The notes beneath the pieces are model-generated. The model was not told the origin of the DNA, ran no database searches, and saw only the letters and a program-made list of their open reading frames with translations. Shown here piece after piece: positions 36,254 through 51,408 of a stretch of 64,000 bases of DNA (position 1 is the first letter of the stretch; each line of letters begins with the position of its first letter). The translations under genes and the position numbers were made by a program. Source of the DNA: Frateuria_A sp035944355 (GTDB lineage: Bacteria; Pseudomonadota; Gammaproteobacteria; Xanthomonadales; Rhodanobacteraceae); NCBI RefSeq assembly GCF_035944355.1, contig NZ_DASZBH010000006.1:1-64000 (forward strand), given 5' to 3'.

Positions 36254-39200
36254 TGGCCAGGCGCAAGGGGACAGCGGACGTGCCTGCAAGCCCCGGCACC
36301 GGCGGCAAGCAAAAGAGCCCGCGCCATGCGGCGCCATCGGCTGCCACGTCCACTTCGAATCCGGCAGTCTCCACGCCGGCACCCGCGGCGCTCCGCATCC
36401 TGAGCCTGCCTGCCGCGCTCGCTGCGGCCGGCGGCGCGAGCACGCCCTGGCTGCAGCATGCGGCCGGGCTGGGCTTCAGCCACGTACTGGCGCCCGCTTC
36501 GTTGCTCGACGACGGCCCCGGCGCCGTGGGTACGATGGCGCGCCTGTGCCGCGACCACGGTCTGGGCCTGTTGCTCGACGTGGACATCGCCCGCCCGCTG
36601 CCTGTCGGGCTCGACGTGCGCGCCGAGCATCCCGGCTGGTTCCATGCGCTGCCGGACACCCGCGCCATGCCCGACCCGCGCCAACCGGCGCCGGAGGCGG
36701 GCGTGCGCTGGCGTTTCCACGACGAGACGGTGGCGCCCGAAGCGCTGGCCTGGTGGTGCGGGCGCTTGCGTGATGCGCTGCTCGCGGGCCTGTCGGGGCT
36801 GCGGCTGCTGTCGCTGGACGCCGCACCGGCGCCGTGGTGGGAGCACTTGCTCGATGGCCTGCGCAGCAAGGCGCCGCAGGCGCTGTTCCTTGGCTGGACG
36901 CAGGGCCTGTCGCCGGAGGAACTGGCGCGGCTCGCCGGCATCGGTTTCGACTACGGCTTCTGCTCCGCCGAGTGGTGGGACTTCCGCGCCGGCTGGCTGG
37001 CGCGCGAGCTGCGCCGCGTGGCCGAGGTGGCGCCACCGCTGGCCTGCGCCGCGGCGCCGTTCGGCGATGCGGAGGCCGACCGCACGTTCGGCGAACGCGA
37101 ACAGGCCGAGCGGCATCGGCGCCGGGCCGCCTGGTTCGCCGCCAGTTGCGCCGGCGGCTGGCTGATGCCGGCGGGCTTCGCCGGCGGCGCGACGCAGGCC
37201 TTCGACCTGTCCGGCGAGATCCGCGCCGTCAACGCCTGGTTGTCCGGCCTGGGCGAGCAGGCGCGCACGCCGGCGGCCATCCACATCGACGACGACTGGG
37301 TCGGCGTGTTGCGCCGGCAGGGCGAGCGCGCGTGGCTGGCGCTGTTCAACGCGCGGCTGGATCGCGACACCGAAGTCGACCTGGGCGCCGTCGCCGGCGG
37401 CGCCGCCTGCGCCTATGCGGACTGGACCCTGCTCGACGGCGCCGCTCCATCGATGCCGCTCACCCTGGCTCCCGGCGAGGCGCGCCTCCTGGAAGGCAGC
37501 CGCACCCAGCCGGTCGCCGCGCGCGCCACCGCCACCGCGCAGAAGCAGGCGCTGGCCGACGCCACGCAGTCGCCGCGCATCGCCATCGAGGCGGTCACGC
37601 CCGCGGTGGACGAAGGCCGCTTCGCGGTCAAGCGCGTGGTGGGCGACACGGTCACGGTGGAAGCGGACGTGTTCATGGACGGCCACGACAAACTCGCCGT
37701 CGCGCTGCGCTGGCGCGCGCTGGACGAAAAGCAGTGGCACGAGCAGCGCATGCAGTCGCTGGGCAACGACCGCTACCGCGGCCGGTTCACGCCCACGCGC
37801 GTGGGCCGCTACGAATACTCCGTGCAGGCCTGGCGCGACGCCTATGCCAGCTACCGCCACGAGATCGTCGCCAAGCACGATGCCGGCGTGCCCATCGCGC
37901 TGGAGATGCGCGAGGGCCAGCACCTGGTGGAACGGACCGCGACGGGCACGTCGCCGGCCAGGCGCAAGCCACTGCGCGCCTTGGCCAGTGCGCTGGCCAA
38001 CGCCGGGGACGACGAAGCCCGCTATCGATTGCTGATCGCCGAAGACACCGCCAAGGCGATGGCCGAGGGCGACCTGCGCGCGTACGCGGTGGAGCGTCCG
38101 CCCCTGCGGCTCGAGGTCGACCGCCGCGCCGCGCAGTTCGCCAGCTGGTACGAGCTGTTCCCGCGCTCGATCACCGACGACCCCGCGCGCCACGGCACCT
38201 TCCGCGACGTCATCGGCCGGCTGCCGGCCATCCAGGCGATGGGCTTCGACGTGCTGTACTTCCCGCCCATCCATCCGATCGGCCGCGCCTTCCGCAAGGG
38301 CCGCAACAACACGCTGACGCCTGACGAGCACGACCCGGGCAGCCCGTACGCCATCGGTTCGGCCGAGGGCGGCCATACCGCGATCCATCCCGAGCTCGGC
38401 ACCATCGAGGACTTTCGCGCCTTGCGCGACGCCGCGCAGGAACGCGGACTGGAGCTGGCGCTGGACTTCGCCATCCAGTGCTCGCCCGACCACCCCTGGC
38501 TCGCCGAGCATCCGGAATGGTTCGACTGGCGCCCCGACGGCAGCCTGCGCTACGCGGAGAACCCGCCGAAGAAATACCAGGACATCGTCAACGTCGACTT
38601 CTACGAGGCAGGCGCGATCCCCTCGCTGTGGCAGGCGCTGTGCGATGTGGTGCTGTACTGGGCGGGCGAGGGCGTGCGCATCTTCCGCGTCGACAACCCG
38701 CACACCAAGCCGTTCCCGTTCTGGGAGTGGATGATCGCTCGCGTGCGCGGGCAGTATCCGGACACGCTGTTCCTGTCCGAGGCCTTCACCCGGCCCAAGC
38801 CGATGTACCGGCTGGCCAAGCTCGGCTTCAGCCAGTCCTACACCTACTTCACCTGGCGGCACACCAAGCAGGAGTTCATCGACTACCTGACCGAGCTCAC
38901 GCAGGGGCCGCCCAGGGATTTCTTCCGCCCCAACTTCTTCGTCAACACGCCCGACATCAACCCGTACTTCCTGCAGCAGTCCGGCCGCAGCGGCTTCCTG
39001 ATCCGCGCGGCGCTGGCGGCCACGCTGTCGGGGCTGTGGGGCATGTATTCGGGTTTCGAGCTGTGCGAGGCGGTGCCGATCCCGGGCAAGGAGGAATACC
39101 TCGACTCGGAGAAGTACCAGATCAAGCCGCGCGATTGGGAGGCGCCCGGCAATATCGTTGCCGAGATCAGCCAGTTGAACGCGATCCGCCGCGAGCAGCC

Positions 39201-39513
39201 GGCGCTGCAGAGCCACCTGGGCGTGCGCTTCCTGCGCGCCGACAACGACCAGGTGCTGTTTTTCGAAAAGTCCTTGCCCAGGAGCGGCGCACCCGGCGGG
39301 CGCGGCCGCGTGCTGGTGGCGATCAGCCTGGACCCGCACCACGCGCAGGCCGCCGACCTGCACCTGCCGCTGGCCGAATGGGGCATAGCCGAGGATGCGC
39401 CGCTCATCGTCGAAGACCTGCTGCACGAGGCCACGCTGACCTGGCGCGGCGGCCGCCAGCACGTGTGGCTGGGGCAGGGCATGCCCTATGCGATCTGGCG
39501 GGTGGAGGCCTGA
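36253..39513 (+). CDS. glgE: alpha-1,4-glucan:maltose-1-phosphate maltosyltransferase with extra N-terminal domain
   Basis: GlgE adds maltose from maltose-1-phosphate to the non-reducing end of alpha-glucan. The canonical enzyme occupies about residues 440-1086, starting at IAIEAVTPAVDEGRFAVKR. Catalytic residues are nucleophile D814 in FRVDNPHTKP, acid/base E843 in FLSEAFTRP and D901 in NTPDIN, with the spacing known from Streptomyces GlgE. At 1086 residues it is some 400 longer than the ~660-residue actinobacterial form. The extra N-terminus (about 45-430) looks like a degenerate GH13-type barrel that lacks recognisable catalytic motifs. It overlaps the DUF3606 gene, and treS-mak follows five bases later. 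Confidence 0.93.
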   Translation: MARRKGTADVPASPGTGGKQKSPRHAAPSAATSTSNPAVSTPAPAALRILSLPAALAAAGGASTPWLQHAAGLGFSHVLAPASLLDDGPGAVGTMARLCRDHGLGLLLDVDIARPLPVGLDVRAEHPGWFHALPDTRAMPDPRQPAPEAGVRWRFHDETVAPEALAWWCGRLRDALLAGLSGLRLLSLDAAPAPWWEHLLDGLRSKAPQALFLGWTQGLSPEELARLAGIGFDYGFCSAEWWDFRAGWLARELRRVAEVAPPLACAAAPFGDAEADRTFGEREQAERHRRRAAWFAASCAGGWLMPAGFAGGATQAFDLSGEIRAVNAWLSGLGEQARTPAAIHIDDDWVGVLRRQGERAWLALFNARLDRDTEVDLGAVAGGAACAYADWTLLDGAAPSMPLTLAPGEARLLEGSRTQPVAARATATAQKQALADATQSPRIAIEAVTPAVDEGRFAVKRVVGDTVTVEADVFMDGHDKLAVALRWRALDEKQWHEQRMQSLGNDRYRGRFTPTRVGRYEYSVQAWRDAYASYRHEIVAKHDAGVPIALEMREGQHLVERTATGTSPARRKPLRALASALANAGDDEARYRLLIAEDTAKAMAEGDLRAYAVERPPLRLEVDRRAAQFASWYELFPRSITDDPARHGTFRDVIGRLPAIQAMGFDVLYFPPIHPIGRAFRKGRNNTLTPDEHDPGSPYAIGSAEGGHTAIHPELGTIEDFRALRDAAQERGLELALDFAIQCSPDHPWLAEHPEWFDWRPDGSLRYAENPPKKYQDIVNVDFYEAGAIPSLWQALCDVVLYWAGEGVRIFRVDNPHTKPFPFWEWMIARVRGQYPDTLFLSEAFTRPKPMYRLAKLGFSQSYTYFTWRHTKQEFIDYLTELTQGPPRDFFRPNFFVNTPDINPYFLQQSGRSGFLIRAALAATLSGLWGMYSGFELCEAVPIPGKEEYLDSEKYQIKPRDWEAPGNIVAEISQLNAIRREQPALQSHLGVRFLRADNDQVLFFEKSLPRSGAPGGRGRVLVAISLDPHHAQAADLHLPLAEWGIAEDAPLIVEDLLHEATLTWRGGRQHVWLGQGMPYAIWRVEA

Positions 39514-39518
39514 ATCCG

Positions 39519-42823
<3,305 letters not shown>

Positions 42824-42827
<4 letters not shown>

Positions 42828-45013
42828 ATACCGACTTCGCCCATCCCGGGGCGATCGACCCGGGCGCGATCGAGGCCTTGCTGCAGGCGCGCCATGGCGA
42901 CCCGTTCTCGGTGCTCGGCCCGCACGGCGCGGGTAGCGAGCGCGTGGTGCGCACGCTGCAGCCGGGCGCGCAGGCGGTCGAGGCGATCGACGCCCAGGGC
43001 CGGGTGCTCGCCACGCTGGCGCCCATGGCAGACGGGCTCTTCGCGGGCGCGGTGCCGGGCGAGGGCCGCTACCGCCTGCGCGTGCGCTGGCCCACGGCGG
43101 TGCAGGAGCTGGACGATGCCTATGCCTTCGGCGCCGTGCTCGCCGAGCACGATCTGGACCTGCTGGCGCAAGGCCAGCATCCGCAGGTGTATCGCCAGCT
43201 CGGCGCGCATCCGCACGCGATCGACGGCGTGGGCGGCGTGCGCTTTGCCGTGTGGGCGCCCAACGCGCGGCGGGTGAGCGTCGTCGGCGATTTCAACCAT
43301 TGGGACGGCCGCCGCCACCCGATGCGCCTGCGCCTGCCGCAGGGTGTGTGGGAACTGTTCGTGCCCGGCCTGCTGCCGGGAGCGCGCTACAAGTACGAGA
43401 TCCTGGGCGCGGACTTCGTCGTGCGGCAGAAGGCCGATCCGGCCGCGCTCGCGGCCGAGGCGCCGCCGGCCACCGCCTCGGTGGTCGCCTCCGATGCGCC
43501 GTTCCCCTGGACCGACCACGCCTGGATGGCCGAGCGCGCAGCGCGCCAGCGGCTGGATGCACCGCTGTCGATCTACGAATTCCACGCCGGCTCCTGGTGG
43601 CGCGACGAACAGGGCCGATCGCCGGGCTGGGACGTGCTGGCCGACCGGCTAATCCCCTACCTGGTCGGCATGGGCTTCACCCACCTCGAGCTGTTGCCGA
43701 TCGCCGAGCACCCCTTCGGCGGCTCCTGGGGCTACCAGCCGCTGGGCCAGTACGCGCCCACCGCGCGCTTCGGTCCGCCGGAGGCCTTCGCACGCTTCGT
43801 CGACCGCTGCCACGAGGCGGGCCTGGGCGTGATCATCGACTGGGTGCCGGCGCACTTTCCCACCGACGCGCACGGCCTGGCGCACTTCGACGGCACGGCC
43901 CTCTACGAGCACGCCGATCCGCGCGAAGGCTTCCACCAGGACTGGAACACGCTGATCTACAACCTCGGGCGCAACGAGGTGTCCGGCTTCCTGATCGGCG
44001 GCGCGCTGGCCTGGGCCGAGCGCTTCCACGTCGACGGCCTGCGCGTGGACGCGGTCGCCTCGATGCTCTACCGCGACTACAGCCGCAAGCACGGCGAATG
44101 GGTGCCCAACATCCACGGCGGGCGCGAGAACCTCGAATCGATCGCCTTCCTCAAGCGCTTCAACACGGTGCTGCACCAGCGCCATCCGGGCGTGCTCACC
44201 ATCGCCGAGGAATCGACCGCCTGGCCCGGCGTCACCCGCGCGCCGACCGAAGGCGGCCTGGGCTTCGACTACAAATGGAACATGGGCTGGATGCACGACA
44301 CGCTCCAGTACATGTCGCGCGATCCCATCCACCGGCGCTGGCACCACCACGAGATGACCTTCTCGATGGTCTACGCCTATTCGGAGCATTACGTGCTGCC
44401 GCTTTCGCACGACGAGGTGGTGCACGGCAAGCGCTCGCTGCTCGGCCGCATGCCCGGCGACGACTGGCAACGCTTTGCCAACCTGCGCGCCTACTACGGC
44501 TTCATGTGGGCGCACCCGGGCAAGAAGCTCCTGTTCGCCGGCGCCGAGCTTGCCCAGCCGACGGAGTGGAACCACGATGCGCAGTTGCCGTGGGAGCTGC
44601 TGGACGACGCCCGCCACCGCGGCGTGCAACGGCTGCTGCGCGACCTCAACCGCCTGCTCGTGGAAGAGCCGGCCTTGCACGCCTGGGACGGCGACCCGCG
44701 CGGCTTCCGCTGGGCGATCGGCGACGATGCGACCAACAGCGTGTTCGCCTGGCTGCGTTTCGCCGAAGGCGCGCGGCCAGCGCTGGTGGTGAGCAACCTC
44801 ACGCCCACGCCGCTCTACGACTACCGCATCGGCGTGCCGCGCGACGGGCCGTGGCGGCTGGCGATCAACACCGACGCGGGCGACTACGGCGGCTCCGGCG
44901 TGGGGCAGGGCGAAGCGCCGGCCGAGCCGGTGCCGGTCCACGGCCAGCCTTACTCGCTGGCGCTCACGCTGCCGCCGCTGGCGACGATGATCTATCTGGC
45001 GGACCGGACATGA
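42824..45013 (+). CDS. glgB: 1,4-alpha-glucan branching enzyme
   Basis: A 729-residue GH13 enzyme that forms alpha-1,6 branches. Two N-terminal beta domains precede the barrel, the second a CBM48 (GGVRFAVWAPNARRVSVVGDFNHWDG). The nucleophile D409 is in LRVDAVASMLYRDY and the acid/base E462 in IAEESTAWPG. LPLSHDEVVHGKRSL supplies the third aspartate. The start is a GTG inside the treS-mak stop codon, so the two are translationally coupled. In the GlgE route it branches the growing glucan. Confidence 0.97.
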
Positions 45014-45030
45014 AGCACCCCGCTCCGCCT

Positions 45031-45157
45031 CCCCCCATCCGCCTGTCGGCAGCCTCCCCCGCGCAGCGGGGGAATGCTCGCGAACGAACGTTGCGGCAGC
45101 GTGCACCGATCCTTCCCCCGCCTGCGGGAGAAGGCGCCCGAAGGGCGGATGGAGGAG
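45031..45157. repeat. composite palindromic repeat, CCCCATCCGCC family, diverged copy
   Basis: The left arm starts CCCCCCATCCGCC near 45031, and the right arm ends GGGCGGATGGAGG near 45155. Two inner hairpins (CCCCCGCGCAGCGGGGG and CTTCCCCCGCCTGCGGGAGAAG) lie between. It fills most of the 196-bp glgB-glgX gap and is related to the copy at 11700-11763. It could terminate or process the otherwise overlapping operon transcript. Confidence 0.75.
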
Positions 45158-45209
45158 GCCGTACCTCGGCCCGGCATGCCGGCATTCCGCCGGCGAAGGA
45201 GCTCCGCTG

Positions 45210-47317
<2,108 letters not shown>

Positions 47318-47321
<4 letters not shown>

Positions 47322-49081
47322 GCGGGCATTTCCGCCACGCCATGCCCTACGGGGCCGAGCTCGTCGACGATGGCCGCACGCGTTTCCGGCTGTGGGCGCC
47401 GGACATCGGCGAGCTGCGGCTGCAACTCGACGACGACCGCGTCCAGCCCATGCGCGCGCTGGACGACGGCTGGCACGAAGGGCTCTGTACGGCACCGCCC
47501 GGAACGCGCTACCGCTACCTGTTGCCCGACGGCCTGCGCGTGCCCGATCCGGCATCGCGCCTGCAGCAGGCCGGCGACGTGCACGGCGCCAGCGTGGTGG
47601 TCGACCCCTGCGGCTACGCTTGGCGACACGCCCGCTGGAGCGGCCGGCCCTGGCACCAGGCGGTGATCTACGAACTGCACGCCGGCGCCTGCGGCGGCTT
47701 CCGCGGCGTGCAGGCGATGCTGCCGCGCCTGCACGCGCTGGGCATCACCGCCGTCGAGCTGATGCCGATCGCGCAGTTTCCCGGCACCCGCAACTGGGGC
47801 TACGACGGCGTGCTGCCGTTCGCGCCGGCCGCCGCCTACGGCACGCCGGACGAGCTGAAGGCGCTGGTCGACGCCGCGCACGGGCTGGGCCTGATGATGA
47901 TCCTGGACGTGGTCTACAACCACTTCGGCCCGGACGGCAATTACCTGGGCCAGTACGCCGCGCCGTTCTTCCGCACCGACGGTGCGCCCACGCCCTGGGG
48001 CGCGGCGATCGACGTGGCGCAGCCGCAGGTGGGCGACTTCTTCGTGCACAACGCGCTGTACTGGCTGGAGGAGTTCCGCTTCGACGGCCTGCGCCTGGAC
48101 GCGGTGCACGCGCTGCACAACCCCGCCTGGCTGCTGTCGCTGGCGGCGCGCGTGCGTGCCGCGACGGGGGAACGGCAGGTGCACCTGATCCTGGAGAACG
48201 AGGGCAACCAGGCGCACCTGCTGGGCGCGCGCTGCTTCGACGCGCAGTGGAACGACGATTTCCACAACGCCCTGCACGTGCTGCTGACCGGCGAACGCGC
48301 GGGCTACTACGGCGCCTACGCGGACGACCCGCTGGCCAAACTGGTGCGCTGCCTGGCCGAGGGCTTCGCCTGGCAGGGCGAGCCGATGCGCGGCAAGCCC
48401 CGCGGGGAACCGAGCTCGGCGCTGCTTCCGCTGCGCTTCGTCGATTTTCTGCAGAACCACGACCAGATCGGCAATCGCGCGCTGGGCGAACGGCTGACCA
48501 CGCTGGCCGACCCGCTGCGGCTCGAAGCCGCTTACGCTTTGCTGCTGCTCACACCGATGGTGCCGCTGCTGTTCATGGGCGAGGAGTGGGGCAGCCGCAC
48601 GCCGTTCCTGTTCTTTGCCGACTATCCCAGCGAGGAACTGCGGCGGGCCGTGCGCGAAGGCCGCCGCAAGGAATTCGCCGAGTTCGGGGTGGTAGACGGC
48701 TTGCCCGATCCGCAGGCGCCCTCGACCTTCGAGCGTTCGCGGCCCGATCCGCGCGAAGCGTCCAGCCCGGCCGGCGCCGCGCGCCTCACGCTGATCCGCC
48801 TGCTGCTGGCGCAGCGCCGGCAGTGGCTGGGGCCGCGACTCGGGCGGGCGCGGCCGTTGGGCGCGCAGGCGATCGGCACGCAGGCGCTGCGGGCGCGCTG
48901 GCAGATGGACGAGCTGCAACTGCACGTGTACTGCAATCTGGGCGAGCGTGAGGTTGCCGTCGACGCCAAGGCAACACCCGATGCGCGATGGTTGCATGGC
49001 GGGGCGCCGGCAATCGCCGCCTTGGCCGAAGGCCGCCTCGCACCCGCCAGCACCCTGGTCTACCTGGAAACTTCGGCATGA
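47318..49081 (+). CDS. treZ: malto-oligosyltrehalose trehalohydrolase
   Basis: A 587-residue GH13 enzyme that releases trehalose from maltooligosyl-trehalose. Diagnostic motifs are the N-terminal MPYGAELVDDGRTRFRLWAPD, QAVIYELHAGACGGF, the nucleophile FDGLRLDAVHAL, the acid/base LILENEGNQ and FLQNHDQIGNRALGERL, the last being highly characteristic of TreZ. It overlaps glgX upstream by four bases. Length is typical. Confidence 0.96.
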
Positions 49082-49169
49082 GCTTCGCCGCCTCCGGCCG
49101 CATGCGACCGGCCGCTACAGCAGAAGTGCGGTCCACGCGCGGCCGCATGGCCACTGGCTGGGGCACCGC

Positions 49170-51263
49170 GTGAGTGGCTACGACATCCGCCTGGTCGAGC
49201 TGGCGGGGCAGGCCGGCGTCGACGTGCACTGGCGCGATGCCAATGACCGCCCGCAGGAAGTGAGCCTTTCCACGCTACGCGCGGTGCTTGCCGCGCTGGG
49301 ACTGCCGTGCGACAGCGACGGCGACCTCGATGAGAGTTTCGAGCGCCTGCGTCGCGAGCGCGAGGGAACGGCCCTGCCACGCCTGCTCGTCGCGGACGCC
49401 GGCGGCTCCTTCGAGTTGCCGCCCGCCACCGGGGCACGGCGCTACCGCACCGAGGACGAGCATGGCGTCCCGGTGGAAGAGGGCACGCTGCCGGCCGGCG
49501 AGCGCGCGTTGCGCGCGCCGGCGACGCCGGGCTATTACCGCCTGCTGCTGGACGATGCCGAATGCACGCTGGCGGCGGCGCCGCCGCGCGCCTTCGGCAT
49601 CGGCGACGTCACCGGCGCGCGCCGGCCCTGGGGCGTGGCGGTGCAGCTGGCCAGCCTGTTCCGTCCGGGCGACGGCGGCATCGGCGACTTCACCGCGCTG
49701 GAGCAATGCGCCCGTGCCGCCGCGGCGCGCGGCGCCGATGCCCTGGCGATCAGCCCGGTGCATGCGCTGTTCGCCGCCGCGCCCGAACGCTACAGCCCCT
49801 ATGCGCCCTCCAGCCGGCTATTTCTCAATCCGCTCTATGTCGATCCCGCGCGCGTGGGCGGCGGGGCGGCGCTGCGCACGGTGACCGACGCTCACAACCT
49901 GCGCCAGGAACTGGCCGAGCTGGAATGGCTGGACCTGATCGACTGGCCGCGCGCGGCGCGCGCACGGATGACGCTGCTGCGCGCACTGTTCGATTGGTCC
50001 TCGGCCGATTCGAAACTCACCCAGGAGCTCTCCGCGTTCCGGCAAGAGCAGGGCGAGGCGTTGGAACGCCACGCGCGTTTCGAAGCGTTGCAGTTGCATT
50101 TCCGCGCGCACGGCACGCCGGGCGGCTGGCAGGCCTGGCCCGCCGACTACCACGATCCGGCCAGCCCCACGGTCGCCACCTTCGCGCGCGAGCACAGCCG
50201 CGACGTCGCCTTTCATGCCTTCCTGCAGTGGCTGGCCATGCTCGGGCTGGCCGACGCACAGCGCACCGCGCGCGAATCGGGCATGGCGATCGGCCTGGTC
50301 TCGGACCTGGCGGTCGGCACCGACGCCGGCGGCAGCCAGGCCTGGAGCCACCAGGGCGAGATGCTGCACGGCCTGTCGGTAGGCGCGCCACCGGACCTGC
50401 TCAACCGCAACGGACAGGACTGGGGCCTGACCACCTTTTCGCCGATCGGCCTCAGGCGCGGCGGCTACGCCGGCTACCTCGCGATGCTGCGCGCGGCGCT
50501 GGCGCATGCCGGCGGGGTGCGCATCGACCACGTGCTGGGGCTCAAGCGCCTGTGGCTGGTGCCCAGCGGCGCCGGCGCCACCGAGGGCGCCTACGTGCGC
50601 TATCCGCTGGACGACCTGCTGCGCCTGCTGGCGATCGAATCGCATCGCTGCCGCGCCGTGGTGATCGGCGAGGACCTGGGCACCGTGCCGGCCGACTTCC
50701 GCCAGCGCATCGCGGGCGCCGGCGTGCTCGGCATCCGCGTGCTGTGGTTCGAGCGGGCGGCCGACCGTGGCTTCATCGCGCCCGTGCACTGGTCGGCCGA
50801 GGCGATGGCCACCACGTCCACCCACGACGTGCCGACCGTGGCCGGCTGGTGGAGCGGACGCGACATCGAATGGCGCGTCCGCGCCGGCCTGGCCGAGCCG
50901 GGCGTGGACGAGATCGCCGAGCGCGAGGTCGACCGCGGCCGGCTATGGCGCGCGCTGTGCGCTTCCGGCGCAGCCCACGATGCGGGCGGTTCGCCGGACG
51001 AAAACCGCCCGCCCTCGCCGGATGACGTGCAACCCGTGGCGATAGCCGCCGCCGGCCACGTGGCGCGCGCACCTGCGCCACTGGTGTTGATCCCGGCCGA
51101 GGATCTGCTCGCGCTGCCGGAGCAACCGAACCTTCCCGGTCCCACCGACACCTTGCATCCGAACTGGCGCCGCCGGTTGCCCGAAAGCGCAGCGACGCTC
51201 TTCGACGGGCCGGTGGCGCAAGCGTGCTGCAACGCCGTCGCCGCAGCTCGCACGACCCCATGA
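49170..51263 (+). CDS. malQ: 4-alpha-glucanotransferase (amylomaltase)
   Basis: A 697-residue GH77 enzyme of the long, E. coli-like form with an N-terminal extension before the barrel. It rearranges maltodextrins so that short chains can be used. Catalytic residues are D453 in RIDHVLGLKRLW, E501 in VVIGEDLGTVP and D553 in STHDVPTVAGWW. The GTG start at 49170 is the first plausible one after treZ (88-bp gap); the frame is open further upstream without similarity. The C-terminal EQPNLPGP...HPNWRRRLP is canonical. Confidence 0.95.
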   Translation: MSGYDIRLVELAGQAGVDVHWRDANDRPQEVSLSTLRAVLAALGLPCDSDGDLDESFERLRREREGTALPRLLVADAGGSFELPPATGARRYRTEDEHGVPVEEGTLPAGERALRAPATPGYYRLLLDDAECTLAAAPPRAFGIGDVTGARRPWGVAVQLASLFRPGDGGIGDFTALEQCARAAAARGADALAISPVHALFAAAPERYSPYAPSSRLFLNPLYVDPARVGGGAALRTVTDAHNLRQELAELEWLDLIDWPRAARARMTLLRALFDWSSADSKLTQELSAFRQEQGEALERHARFEALQLHFRAHGTPGGWQAWPADYHDPASPTVATFAREHSRDVAFHAFLQWLAMLGLADAQRTARESGMAIGLVSDLAVGTDAGGSQAWSHQGEMLHGLSVGAPPDLLNRNGQDWGLTTFSPIGLRRGGYAGYLAMLRAALAHAGGVRIDHVLGLKRLWLVPSGAGATEGAYVRYPLDDLLRLLAIESHRCRAVVIGEDLGTVPADFRQRIAGAGVLGIRVLWFERAADRGFIAPVHWSAEAMATTSTHDVPTVAGWWSGRDIEWRVRAGLAEPGVDEIAEREVDRGRLWRALCASGAAHDAGGSPDENRPPSPDDVQPVAIAAAGHVARAPAPLVLIPAEDLLALPEQPNLPGPTDTLHPNWRRRLPESAATLFDGPVAQACCNAVAAARTTP

Positions 51264-51408
51264 ACCGCAAGCTGCCCGGCCTGCCGCCCCATCACTCGAC
51301 CACGCCGGGTAAGCAGGCGAGGGTTTTCCCGCAAGACCTGCGGCAAGTTCCGCTTCGATGGGGCAGGGCTCGCCCCGCGCACAGGGGGGTCGGGCCGGAG
51401 GCCGCCCC

